Assembly (NCBI RefSeq): GCF_002954445.1 | Contig: NZ_MQWA01000001.1 | Coordinates: forward strand, 442,221 to 506,220 | From: Rubritalea profundi | GTDB lineage: Bacteria; Verrucomicrobiota; Verrucomicrobiia; Verrucomicrobiales; Akkermansiaceae | DNA: 64,000 nucleotides | Reading direction: 5' to 3' | Shown: piece after piece, positions 1-9,454 of the stretch | Position numbering within the stretch: the stretch's first letter is position 1 | Layout of the letters: each line of letters begins with the position of its first letter | Notes under the pieces: model-generated | Told to the model about the DNA's origin: nothing | The model's database searches: none | The model's input: the letters and a program-made list of their open reading frames with translations, nothing else | Program-made: the position numbers and the translations under genes

Positions 1-2371
1 GGGTTAATACCATCATTTCTATCGCGATTGGGTTGTCAACGCGATGAATAACAACATGCCTTATGATGAGTTTGTCATCAAACAGATCGCTGGGGATTTG
101 CTGCCAAATGCCACTCAGAGCGACCGCATAGCCACGGGGTTCCTGCGAAACTCGATGACCAATGAAGAAGGTGGAGCCAAGCCCGAGCAGTTCCGTATCG
201 AGGGAGTGTTCGACCGTATCGACGCGATTGGAAAGTCCATGCTGGGTCTCACCGCGCAGTGCGCGCAATGTCACACACACAAGTATGATCCTCTGACCCA
301 TGATGAATACTACGGGATGTTTGCCTTTCTGAATGGCATTGAGGAAACCTCAATTGCTGCACTCACTCTAGAACAACAACGAGCTACAGATAAACTGTTT
401 GCTGAGATTTCTGCGATCGATCGAGAAATCACGAAGAAATCCTCCAAAGTCGATACAGCCTACAAAAAATGGCAAGAAGAAATGCTCTCGCTACCACGCA
501 CAAAGTGGCAGGCACTAGAGCTTTATCAACTAGGCGACTCCGGCCAGAAGTACTTCCCACTGCCAGATAAATCCATCATCAATATGGGCTATGCTGCCAC
601 TAAGGGCACCGAATCATTTACCTCCTCGCTGGAAATCCCAGTCGTCCGTTCGGTGCGCTTTGAGGCGATGAATGATCCTTATTTACCGATGCTAGGGCCA
701 GGACGCTCAACCAAGGGCACTGCTGCGCTCGGTGAGTTCATCCTGCTCGCGGGAACCGACCCAGCTAAATTAGAGGATCTTAAGTTCACCAATCCGGTGG
801 CCAGTGTGAACCCACCAGTTACCACGCTCGATCCTCTACGCTTCCCGAAAAATGCCAAACGGGATCCAGATGACCGCAAGACTGGCCCAGCAAGCTTTGC
901 GCTAGACGGTGACAGAAAGACAGCATGGACCAACGAGCGTGACCCGGCCCGGAATAACGAGCCTGCAGTGCTCACGCTTGAGCTTGCCGAGCCACTCAAG
1001 GCGGATGCTAAACTCCATTTCAAATATCGCCTCGTTCAGCCGCACGGCGGATTCAACTCTGACGACAACCAGACATACAACTTCGGACGCGTGCGCATCT
1101 CGGTGGCTCCCACCTTGCCCAACACTCTGGATCAGATGCCGCCATTGGTGCTGGAAGCGTTGCTGACAGACCCGAAGAAACGCACCACCGAGCAGTCAGC
1201 CCGGATGTTCGCTCATTGGCGCGAAAACAACCCCAAGTTTGCTGCCGAAACAAAACAGATCGAGAGTATTTACAGCAAGGTCCCCGAGCCTACCTGGGCG
1301 CTGGTAGCTGCGGAAACTGCCAAATCTCGCGAGACCCGACTGTTCGACCGTGGCGAGCAGACGCACCCCAAGCATTTGGTGAAGCCGCACGTCCCCGGAT
1401 TTTTACATCCACTGCCGGAGGGAGATCCAGAGTCCCGCCTAACCTTTGCAAAATGGATCGTAGACCCCGCGTCTCCGGTTGCCGCCCGCGTTATGGTTAA
1501 CCGTATATGGCAGGCCTACTTTGGGATCGGACTTCTGGAAACTTCAGAGGACTTTGGCCATCAGGCTGCTGCAACCTCGCACCCTAAGTTGCTAGACTGG
1601 CTTGCCGTCGAGTTCATGGAGAGCGGCTGGGACATGAAGCGTATCCATTACCTCATCACCACCAGTGCGACCTACCGCCAGAGCTCGCTCGTCAGCCCGG
1701 CCTTGCAGGATCGCGATCCCAAAAACCGCTTACTGGCACGTGCCTCGCGCTTCCGAGTCCCTGCGGAAACCGTGCGTGACATCCAACTCGTTAGCTCCGG
1801 CCTGCTCAATCCCCAGCTTGGCGGACGCAGTGTCTTCCCCCCGGCTCCTAGATACCTTTTCGAGCGACCTGTCTCCTACGGCCCTAAGACCTGGCTTGTG
1901 GAAGAAGATTCGCAGAGATACCGCCGCGCGCTCTACACCTTCCGCTTCCGTTCTGTCCCCTACCCAATGCTGACGACCTTTGACGCACCGAGCGGTGCGA
2001 TTTCCTGTGTCCGCAGGACGCTTTCCACGACTCCACTGCAGGCGCTAGTGACACTCAACGAGCAAGTCTCGCTAGAAGCCGCGCTTGGTCTCGCCCATAG
2101 GATGCTCACCGACGAAGGAAGCTTGGAGCAAAAGCTCAGCCGCGCCTTCGAGCGCTGCACATCGAGGACACCTGATGCCGAAGAAGTCGCAGCCTTGGTT
2201 TCTGTCTATAAGGCAAACCTCACTCCCGATTCCGAGCAGGCGAAGTTATTCAAGAAGACCTACAACCCGGTCACACTAGATCTCTCAGCGCATCCTATAG
2301 AGAAACTTTTCGCCGCAGCCACCGTTGCACGGACCCTTCTCAATTTAGACGAAACCATCACCAAGAACTAA
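1..2371 (+). CDS. PSCyt2/PSD1 (DUF1549-DUF1553) protein, 5' end missing or broken
   Basis: Large secreted-type protein of a family expanded in Planctomycetes and Verrucomicrobia, usually paired with a DUF1501 protein and thought to act in breakdown of complex glycans; the biochemical role is not established. The visible part starts inside the DUF1549 domain (YRDWV, then PYDEFVIKQIAGDLLP), followed by a c-type haem motif CAQCH near residue 75 of the ORF-track protein, a variable middle, and the DUF1553 domain from about residue 450 (FAKWIVDPASPVAARVMVNR) to the C-terminus. The ATG at 44 cannot be the true start, because conserved YHHFYRDWV is encoded before it. Reading further left in frame meets TAA at 5-7, so either a frameshift or nonsense lies at the window edge, or sequence there is wrong. 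The next gene starts 3 bases after the stop, so the two are one operon. Confidence 0.85.
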
Positions 2372-2374
2372 TCT

Positions 2375-3805
2375 ATGTTTCCCAATTCTACACTCAACGA
2401 CACCCAGCGCTCCTTTTCTCGCCGATGGTTCATGAAGGACTGCGGTCTCAGCCTTGGTTCCGTCGCGCTTACAACCATGTTAGGAAAAGGTGCCGCCTCT
2501 GCATCCCAGGTAATAGCAAACCCGCAGGCTCCTAAAGCTCCTCATTTTCCCGCCAAAGCGAAGAACGTCATCTTTCTCTATATGGGTGGTGCGCCGAGCC
2601 ATCTCGATCTGTTCGACAACAAACCGGAACTGCGTCGCATGGATGGCACAGTCCCCCCTCCCGAGCTTCTTAAGGGCTACCAATCTGCGTTCATCCGACC
2701 AAACAACAAGTTGCTCGGCTCGAAATTTGAATTCAAGCGCTACGGCAATTGCGGTATGGAAATGGCCGACATCCTGCCCCACATCGGCTCCTGCGCAGAT
2801 GACATCTCGCTGATCCGCTCAATGCAGACCGATGCGTTCAACCACGCCCCAGCGCAGATCCTCATGTCCACCGGTTCACAGCAGTTCGGGCGTCCGTCAC
2901 TCGGCTCGTGGGTTTCCTATGGTCTAGGCTCGGAAAACCAGAACCTTCCTAGCTTCGTCGTCATGTCATCAGGTACTAAGGGCCCCTCCGCCGGTAACTC
3001 TAACTGGTCCTCGGGTTTCCTACCCAGCGTGCATGATGGTGTCACATTTAACTCCACCGGTGAGCCAGTCCTCTACCTTTCTAACCCAAAAGGCATTACC
3101 AGAAAGCAGCAACGTGACACGATTGATGCAGTCAACTTCTTCAACGACAAACGATTAAAGTCGGTAGGTGACCCTGAAATTAATTCCCGCTTGGCCGCCT
3201 TTGAAATGGCATTCCGCATGCAGGACGTCGCTCCAGAAGTGACCGACATCTCGCTAGAATCAGAGAAAACAATAGAAATGTACGGGGCGGAACCCGGCAA
3301 AGCATCCTTTGCAAATAATTGCCTGCTCGCCCGTCGCCTGGTCGAGCGCGGGGTGCGTTTCGTCGAGCTTTTCCATGAATCATGGGACCAGCACGGAAAC
3401 CTCGAGAAAGACCTCAAGAAAAACTGCAAGGATGTCGACAAAGCCTGCGCTGCACTAGTCAAAGACCTGAAACAACGAGGACTGTTAGATGAAACCCTGA
3501 TCGTCTGGGGTGGCGAGTTCGGCCGTACTCCTATGGTCCAAGGCGGCAACGATGGTCGCGACCACCACCCTAACGCCTTCAGTATGTGGATGGCTGGCGG
3601 CGGAGTCAAAGGCGGTATGGAACTCGGCAAGACCGATGACCTCGGCTTCAACGCAGTCGAAGACAAAGTGCACGTCCACGACCTCAACGCCACGATTCTC
3701 CATCTTCTTGGTTTCGATCACACCAAACTAACCACCCGATCTCAAGGCCGAGACTTCCGCCTCACCGATGTACACGGCAATGTGGTGAACAAGATTCTAG
3801 TGTGA
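2375..3805 (+). CDS. DUF1501 family protein (sulfatase-like fold), Tat-exported
   Basis: A 476-residue DUF1501 protein. The family has an alkaline phosphatase/sulfatase-like fold and is almost always encoded beside a PSCyt2/PSD1 gene, as here (3-base gap). The N-terminus has a twin-arginine type signal (SRRWFMKDCG, then a hydrophobic stretch ending near residue 45). Typical family motifs are seen: KNVIFLYMGGAPSHLDLFDN near residue 63, GVRFVELFHESWDQHGN near residue 325, and WGGEFGRTPMVQGGNDGRDH near residue 375, which supplies likely metal ligands. Length is normal. Substrate is unknown; periplasmic location is inferred from the signal. Confidence 0.9.
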   Translation: MFPNSTLNDTQRSFSRRWFMKDCGLSLGSVALTTMLGKGAASASQVIANPQAPKAPHFPAKAKNVIFLYMGGAPSHLDLFDNKPELRRMDGTVPPPELLKGYQSAFIRPNNKLLGSKFEFKRYGNCGMEMADILPHIGSCADDISLIRSMQTDAFNHAPAQILMSTGSQQFGRPSLGSWVSYGLGSENQNLPSFVVMSSGTKGPSAGNSNWSSGFLPSVHDGVTFNSTGEPVLYLSNPKGITRKQQRDTIDAVNFFNDKRLKSVGDPEINSRLAAFEMAFRMQDVAPEVTDISLESEKTIEMYGAEPGKASFANNCLLARRLVERGVRFVELFHESWDQHGNLEKDLKKNCKDVDKACAALVKDLKQRGLLDETLIVWGGEFGRTPMVQGGNDGRDHHPNAFSMWMAGGGVKGGMELGKTDDLGFNAVEDKVHVHDLNATILHLLGFDHTKLTTRSQGRDFRLTDVHGNVVNKILV

Positions 3806-3825
3806 TTAATTAAGTGGTTGAACGT

Positions 3826-3936
3826 AGTGCGACCGCCTAGGTCGCCCCAAACCATTCCGGCGAAGCCGCTAGAATCCGTTATTAGGTTTTAGCTTCGCCT
3901 CGATAATTAAAGCGACCGAGACGGTCGCGCTAGTGG
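3826..3936. repeat. MITE-like pair of inverted GCGACCG palindromes
   Basis: Two short palindromes, TAGTGCGACCG...GGTCGC at the left and GCGACCG...CGGTCGCGCTA at the right, face each other across about 70 bases that also hold inverted GGCGAAGCC/GCTTCGCC. Together they form a terminally inverted structure of about 110 bases between two convergent genes. The same palindrome occurs near 14523. It could serve as a bidirectional terminator; mobility is only inferred. Confidence 0.5.
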
Positions 3937-4033
3937 AAGTCATCCGCTAAACCACGGTATCAATCAAAAGCGGATACGGCCGCAGAATAAACTCATCTCT
4001 CTTGGCTGATGTTGGGGGGGGATAGGGAGTTGG

Positions 4034-5545
4034 TCATCTCAAGAGTTTGTATGCCTGTGCCGATGTCATTGCTGGCGGTAGGGTTTCGGGGGTGAGCTTG
4101 GCGCGTTCGGCCTCGGCTTCTTTCGCGTTATATTGTGGATTGGCTGGTAGTGATTTGACGGCGCCAAAGCGCTCGTAGCTGGCATCAAGTTCTTTACGCA
4201 TCATCTCGTAAACCTTAGGCCGGGTCTTCGATAGGTCTTTGGATTCACCGATATCCTCCTTGAGATTGTAGAGTTCATAGCCGTTGTCCTCATAGCGATG
4301 GTGGATTTTCCAGTCACCACGGCGCAGGACTGTGCGCGGGCATCTGGCTGGGTTTTTAGGGCTATTGTAGGAAGGGAAGTTCCAAAATAGGTTGCGCTCT
4401 CCTAATGCTTTACCAGCAAAGAATACTTCGCTTAAATCCTCACCATCGACCTTGTCTGCATCGCTCGGCTTCACTCCCATGAACGAGCAAATCGTCGGGT
4501 AAAAATCGATACCGGAAATGGGCTCGTCCGAGCGCTTACCTTCCGCCACCTTGCCTGGCATTGAGGCAATCATCGGCACCCGAATACCGCCCTCGTAGAG
4601 CTCACACTTTTCTCCCCGCAGTGGTTTTTGACTGGTGTATTGGCTGACGCCTCCATTGTCTGAAATAAACAGAACGAGGGTATTTTCGCGCAGTCCTAGA
4701 GATTCAAGCTTATTGATGATAGCGCCCACCGAACGATCGGTTTCTTCAATCATGGCGGCGTAGACTGGATTGCTGTGACCCTGCAGATCTTGACCCGCAT
4801 TTTTCATAGCGGCGATCTTGCGCTGGTACTTGGCAACCACCTCTTTTGGTGCAGTCAGTGTCGCTCCTTCTTTATTTTTGATTTGGTCATGTGGCAGGTA
4901 GGTCGAAAAGTAGAGAAAGAACCTTTCCTTCTGGTGGCGTTCGAGAAAGTCGACACCTGCTGCTCTAACATAGGGCGGTAAATAGGATCCAGCTGGAACA
5001 TTCTTCGGTAGGAACGGAAGCTTGAATGGAGCGAAATAATCGATCGGCAATCCAAGGTAGCCACCTAGGTAGCCTTCCTTAAAACCGTTCGAGGGAGATG
5101 CCCCCCCGACGTGCCATTTGCCAACGGCTCCGTTGGCTATGCCAGCTGCTGTCAGCACGGTCCCGAGCGTTGGGAAATCCTTTGGCATGAATTGGTTATT
5201 CTTTAGCGGAGTCACCTTCCAGTGCTCTTTTTTACCGCGATTTCTAACCACCGTATAAACTCCGTGCCGTGAGGGCTGTGAACCACTTAGCATGCAAGAT
5301 CTAGACGGCGTGCAGATATTAGCCGCCGCGTAGGCGCTGGTGTAGAGCGTGCCAGTTTTCGCGAGAGCATCAATATGCGGCGTCTCATAAACTGGGCTGC
5401 CCATGCATCCGAGATCGCGCCAACCCATGTCATCAACGTGGATAATCACCACGTTCGATGGTTTTGCGCTTGTGACGGCTGCGGAAATACTCTGAGCCAC
5501 CAACAGACACGCTGCACTGGCTATAATAAAAAATTCTCTTTTCAT
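4034..5545 (-). CDS. Secreted family S1 arylsulfatase
   Basis: A 503-residue sulfatase that would hydrolyse sulfate esters, probably from algal or animal glycans. Signal peptide at residues 1-22. Metal ligands HVDDMGWRDLGC near residue 36; the formylglycine signature CTPSR with the modified cysteine at residue 78, followed by GSQPSRHG; a later FISDNGG motif near residue 295 completes the calcium site. It needs a formylglycine-generating enzyme, not seen in the window. It lies convergent to the DUF1501 gene and about 220 bases downstream of a sugar isomerase-like gene in the same direction. Starting ATG is preceded by an AT-rich leader without a strong ribosome site. Sulfatase subfamily cannot be fixed by eye. 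Confidence 0.92.
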   Translation of the reverse strand: MKREFFIIASAACLLVAQSISAAVTSAKPSNVVIIHVDDMGWRDLGCMGSPVYETPHIDALAKTGTLYTSAYAAANICTPSRSCMLSGSQPSRHGVYTVVRNRGKKEHWKVTPLKNNQFMPKDFPTLGTVLTAAGIANGAVGKWHVGGASPSNGFKEGYLGGYLGLPIDYFAPFKLPFLPKNVPAGSYLPPYVRAAGVDFLERHQKERFFLYFSTYLPHDQIKNKEGATLTAPKEVVAKYQRKIAAMKNAGQDLQGHSNPVYAAMIEETDRSVGAIINKLESLGLRENTLVLFISDNGGVSQYTSQKPLRGEKCELYEGGIRVPMIASMPGKVAEGKRSDEPISGIDFYPTICSFMGVKPSDADKVDGEDLSEVFFAGKALGERNLFWNFPSYNSPKNPARCPRTVLRRGDWKIHHRYEDNGYELYNLKEDIGESKDLSKTRPKVYEMMRKELDASYERFGAVKSLPANPQYNAKEAEAERAKLTPETLPPAMTSAQAYKLLR

Positions 5546-5765
5546 AATTAATGTTTACCGCCTTTTAGCAGTAGGTTGTTCAACTCTATTTTTCACCAGC
5601 CTCTTCAGTTGCTTCAGAGCTGATGAAGTAAAATGCTGGGCGCCTCCTTGATTATTCTAGACTCACCCTCAGTCACGGTGCTCGCACCGCGGCTTCGTAG
5701 TGTCTTGGCTCATCAAGGAATCACTCCAGCATGTGTTTCTTTTCTAATTTCGAGTGGTATGAGCC

Positions 5766-6671
5766 TTATTCTGGACGGTGGCGCTCAAGCAACTTCTGAG
5801 TCGCTTTCACACCTTCCACTGGTGACATTTTCTCGCCCTCGTATTCGATCGAGATAATTTTCTTATATTCGACATCATTGATACTTCTGATGAGTCGGAA
5901 ATAACTAAGGCTCTTCTCGTCACCCTCTTCATTGAATCCCCAGCTCTTGGCTGAAACTGACTCTGAGTATGGCAGCATAGCCACCGTGCCACAGTATGGA
6001 TCGGATAGCTTACCGAAGTCCGGCATCAAGCGGCAAGCTGGATGTTTCATTGTCCGCGCGAGAGCCGCGAGGAAATGCCCGTTTCTAGCCCAAGTTGACG
6101 CACCAGGTTCGATAACCAGCATCACGCCTTTTTGCTTCGCGTAATCGGCAAGTGGAGTCAGGGCTTCGATCGAGTTAGTGATCGCCACCTTGCGCTTCCC
6201 ACCGTCGGGAGCCTTCAGGAAAACACGCACGAACTTGGAACCAAGGATCTCAGCATGGTCCACATACTGGCGAAATGCATCTCCACCCTTCTTGCGCTCC
6301 TCGGCTGTTTCACCCGTAGCATCCACCGCACCAGCCATCACAAGGAAAATGTTTGTTCCTGCTGCGTCTGAGCGCTTTTTCAGCTCTTTGTAAAAATTGA
6401 GATCGTTTCTCTTATCTACCGGGAACCCACCGTCCCAGATATCAATCTCGGTGATGCCAAATGTCTTTTTCGCAAATGCAGGATAGTCCAACGGCTTCAA
6501 ACTCCCGTCTTTAAACAAATGACGCAGCGAATACATCGACAAGCCAATCGTGTAGCTCTCCTGCTTTTGCTTTTTCTCCTCCGCCGCCAGAGCTGGGACA
6601 GATGCTCCTGTTATCATTACTCCTAACAATAGGCCGGTGAATGTCTGTCGAATGCGTGTTATCTTATTCAT
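5766..6671 (-). CDS. Sugar phosphate isomerase/epimerase-like TIM barrel, secreted
   Basis: 301-residue AP-endonuclease-2/xylose-isomerase-like TIM barrel protein with a signal peptide (residues about 10-30, ending ASVPALAA). Motifs of the family: ITEIDIWDGG near residue 77, FVRVFLKAP near residue 150, GVMLVIEPGAS near residue 187, MPDFGKLSD near residue 217, IISIEYEGE near the end. Such secreted members are common next to sulfatases and PSCyt genes in Verrucomicrobia. The substrate is unknown. The gap 5546-5765 to the sulfatase holds no other gene. Confidence 0.8.
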   Translation of the reverse strand: MNKITRIRQTFTGLLLGVMITGASVPALAAEEKKQKQESYTIGLSMYSLRHLFKDGSLKPLDYPAFAKKTFGITEIDIWDGGFPVDKRNDLNFYKELKKRSDAAGTNIFLVMAGAVDATGETAEERKKGGDAFRQYVDHAEILGSKFVRVFLKAPDGGKRKVAITNSIEALTPLADYAKQKGVMLVIEPGASTWARNGHFLAALARTMKHPACRLMPDFGKLSDPYCGTVAMLPYSESVSAKSWGFNEEGDEKSLSYFRLIRSINDVEYKKIISIEYEGEKMSPVEGVKATQKLLERHRPE

Positions 6672-7137
6672 TATTTTGTGATTCTTTGGTCAATAAAGTC
6701 GCTTGAAACTTTCTATACAAAGCCACAAACCGCAATAACATATTTTTTGAAATACGGGCCACCAGCATCCACGTTGCTTTACGAACTGATAATTTATCGG
6801 CCCCCGATGTTATACTCAGGTCTACTCAGGTTGTTTGGTGCGCAGAGATCTCATATTTGCTTAGGTTGGGACTTATCGGCACCTCCGGCAACTACCGACG
6901 ATGCTGTTTTGTATGTTTAGGTTGAAAATTTGTAAGTGAAGCTTAGATGATTAAAATAGAACCCTACGGGCAGGAAAGTAAACCTGCATCATCATCGCTA
7001 GTTGGCGGAGCTACCCTTATAAAACTTCGGGAACAGAGGTCAATTTTCAAAATCCTGTAGAGTTCTAACATTTATTCATGAAATAGAGTTTGCTGAGGGA
7101 CACAATTTACCCAAAGATACCAAGTAACTACAACGAG
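6672..7137. other. Intergenic region, nothing recognised
   Basis: AT-rich gap between divergent genes. The 80-codon ORF at 6678-6920 has no recognisable family and no ribosome site, so I do not call it. The promoters of both flanking genes must lie here, but no clear box stands out. Confidence 0.4.
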
Positions 7138-7845
7138 ATGAATCAACCTGAACCACATCCCAAAAGACGACGTCGCCGCCCGGCCTCGTCGTCACCGAAC
7201 TCCAGTGCCAATCCCGCGGAGGCTGGCCAGCAAAAAAAAACTCAGCTTATGGGGCCGACGAAAGCCGATACAGCTCTCTTACCCGCCTTCCTAGGACTTT
7301 CTCCAGACCAAATTTACGTGCCTGGGACCCGAGCTGAATGCAACAATGCCGTCGATGAAATTCTCGCCGCTGGGATTGGCGGGTTTGACACCGAAGCCAA
7401 GCCAATTTTCCGAAAAGGACAGAAATGTGACGGCCCCCACGTCGTGCAATTCGCACTCACCGACAAAGCCTTCATCTTCCAGCTTCATCGGAGTGAGTGT
7501 GAGAAAGCCGCCGCTGATCTCATCGCCTCAAAGCAGGTCCTCAAGGTGGGCTTCGGCTTGAAGAACGATCACGCACAGATCCGCAGGCGATTTGGAATCG
7601 CCCTCAACCACGTCCTCGACCTCGACCAAGTCTTCCGCGAGATGGGCTACCGCGGACAGATCGGCGTCCGTGGAGCCATGGGAGTTATACTCCAGCAATG
7701 CTTCAAGAAATCCAAATCAACCACCACCAGTAACTGGGCGCTTCGCGAACTCACCCCACGGCAATTACTCTACGCCGCCAACGACTCCTTCGCCGCCCTG
7801 AAGATCATGGAAGCACTGCAAGCTGAAGGCCAACTCGAGCAGTGA
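7138..7845 (+). CDS. 3'-5' exonuclease, DEDDy (RNase D/WRN-like) domain
   Basis: Single-domain 3'-5' exonuclease of 235 residues. Exo I is FDTEAKP with D84 and E86; Exo II lies in KVGFGLKNDHAQI; Exo III is YAANDSFAAL with the Tyr-x3-Asp spacing of the DEDDy class. The N-terminal 40 residues are a basic, low-complexity tail (KRRRRRPASSS), perhaps binding nucleic acid. I choose ATG 7138 rather than the track's TTG at 7090, because the family-like sequence begins later and the ATG is the first strong start. No HRDC domain follows, so it is shorter than RNase D and closer to stand-alone WRN-type exonucleases. Confidence 0.85.
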   Translation: MNQPEPHPKRRRRRPASSSPNSSANPAEAGQQKKTQLMGPTKADTALLPAFLGLSPDQIYVPGTRAECNNAVDEILAAGIGGFDTEAKPIFRKGQKCDGPHVVQFALTDKAFIFQLHRSECEKAAADLIASKQVLKVGFGLKNDHAQIRRRFGIALNHVLDLDQVFREMGYRGQIGVRGAMGVILQQCFKKSKSTTTSNWALRELTPRQLLYAANDSFAALKIMEALQAEGQLEQ

Positions 7846-7966
7846 ATCTGGATCAAGGGATTGGCTTCAAGTTCTGACCCGGATACAGCATAGCTCCTCA
7901 TAGAGAATTCTCTATTTTCAAGCCGATTATAAACAACGAGATTAGTCAATCTCCAGCTCAATCAGC

Positions 7967-9454
7967 TCAATTAGTCTTGGTGTTTTCGCGCAGCTCTTTA
8001 CCTATTTTGGGATTCTGACTCATCCACTTTCGGACGTCAAAGGCCATGTCCCCACCTTCTTCTTTTGAAATAAAGCGAGCCCCTACGTGGGCGAGTGCCT
8101 CGGCACGCAGAGTAGGGTCATCGATGGTCGCTGCCATATCCATGGCTCTTGCCGGTTCCTTTTCGGAAATTGTCGCCACACTGGTGGCAACGGCGATGTC
8201 CCTCTGATGCGAGGGCGGGAGAGTATTGGCCCATTCAGCCAACTTCTTCTGCTGCTCTGGCTTCCACGACCACGCGGAGACAATGCTGCGGATAGCGGCG
8301 TCACGCGCTTCGCCAGCAGGAAGTTTCTCCAGCCAAGCTGCTGCTTTCCCTATACCCTCATCCTTCTCGCCATCTTCAGTGAGCCACCCGGCGGTCCATC
8401 CCGCGGCATGAACGAGCAATACAGATTCAGCGGATGTTTTATCGTCGCTGTTCAAGCGCATAGCGACAAAATCCGCGACGGCTGGCAAGCCCTGTCCTCT
8501 CCACCCCTTCCATCCTCCTAACGCTGCTTTAAGGGCGGCAAGGCGTTGATCTGGAGCGGCAAGGCTGATCGCTTGATCGTATGCCTTCGCGCCTTTCAGT
8601 TCGCCGTAATTTTGAGCCAAAGTTTCCACCAGCTTGAGGCTATGGAAAGGAACGCTGGAATCACCGTCGAGTTGCGCGCGCTCCCACAATCGGATGGCAG
8701 CCGCTTGCGAGGCTTCTGGATCCCGGTATGGCCACTCAGTGAATAGCTCGTTCAAAGCTTGCTCACGCACCCTGCTAGATTTGAGGGCGATCATTACCTC
8801 GAAGGCTCCCGTTGGATCGTGTGGAATCCAGGTGTCGATCGACCTCTGGTAACTGCCCGACGGCTCGTAGGACGGATTCGATGGAAAGATACTAGGTTTA
8901 GGCTCCCAGCGTGTCAGGTCGGCTAGGGCGAAGCGGTCAGCGAATAGGAGGGCCTTCACCGGGTCCGCTTCGGCGATCCCAGCAAGAAGTGCCCGCGCCT
9001 CAGCATGGGAATTATCCGACAATTCTTTTTCCGAAGGACTAAAGCTCTCGGCGGCTCCGTCAGGATCTGTTCTGCCCCAACCAGTGAGCACCGGAGTTCG
9101 GTCACGGAGCAGAGACTCGGCGCCGAGATAGGCAAGTGCTTTTCGCGGTGCAAGCTCCCCCCAGCGGCTTAGAAATTCTTTACGAATGCTCATGTCCGGC
9201 CGGCGCTCGGCGAGTTGCATGACTGGGGCTGCCAGAGTTTTCATTTCAGCAGCTTTGGCGTCCGCAAAAGCCGCCCTCACCGCCCTCGACCTCTGCTCGG
9301 CGTCGATGATCTCACCCGCCTCTACAAGCTTGCTAAGAACCTGACTGGCAACTGGCTTGTCTGAGGAGACGGAAGTTTCTCCCGTCGGCATCGCGAACCA
9401 GCCGATGGTGACTCCCGCTATAAGAGCTAAGATTCCTGTCGCGATTTTATTCAT
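7967..9454 (-). CDS. Membrane-anchored protein with W..DP..A helical repeats
   Basis: 495-residue protein of a verrucomicrobial family without known function. One N-terminal hydrophobic anchor (IATGILALIAGVTIGWFA), then many short helical repeats containing W..[RH]DP..A (GWGRTDPDGAAESF, TWIPHDPTGAFEVM, EWPYRDPEASQAA). The start at 9454 is decided by a perfect AGGAGG seven bases upstream; the track's longer form lacks one. The 5' end overlaps by 8 bases the 3' end of a paralogous but broken gene, so the pair was once translationally coupled. Repeats suggest protein-protein contacts on the outer face of the membrane; function is not known. Confidence 0.75.
   Translation of the reverse strand: MNKIATGILALIAGVTIGWFAMPTGETSVSSDKPVASQVLSKLVEAGEIIDAEQRSRAVRAAFADAKAAEMKTLAAPVMQLAERRPDMSIRKEFLSRWGELAPRKALAYLGAESLLRDRTPVLTGWGRTDPDGAAESFSPSEKELSDNSHAEARALLAGIAEADPVKALLFADRFALADLTRWEPKPSIFPSNPSYEPSGSYQRSIDTWIPHDPTGAFEVMIALKSSRVREQALNELFTEWPYRDPEASQAAAIRLWERAQLDGDSSVPFHSLKLVETLAQNYGELKGAKAYDQAISLAAPDQRLAALKAALGGWKGWRGQGLPAVADFVAMRLNSDDKTSAESVLLVHAAGWTAGWLTEDGEKDEGIGKAAAWLEKLPAGEARDAAIRSIVSAWSWKPEQQKKLAEWANTLPPSHQRDIAVATSVATISEKEPARAMDMAATIDDPTLRAEALAHVGARFISKEEGGDMAFDVRKWMSQNPKIGKELRENTKTN

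Noticed and set aside
3073-3693. 206-codon antisense ORF within the DUF1501 gene
   Set aside because: Shadow of a strongly coding plus-strand frame, without any recognisable motif.
6678-6920. 80-codon ORF in the gap before the exonuclease
   Set aside because: No ribosome site, no homology recognised and AT-rich composition typical of a spacer.
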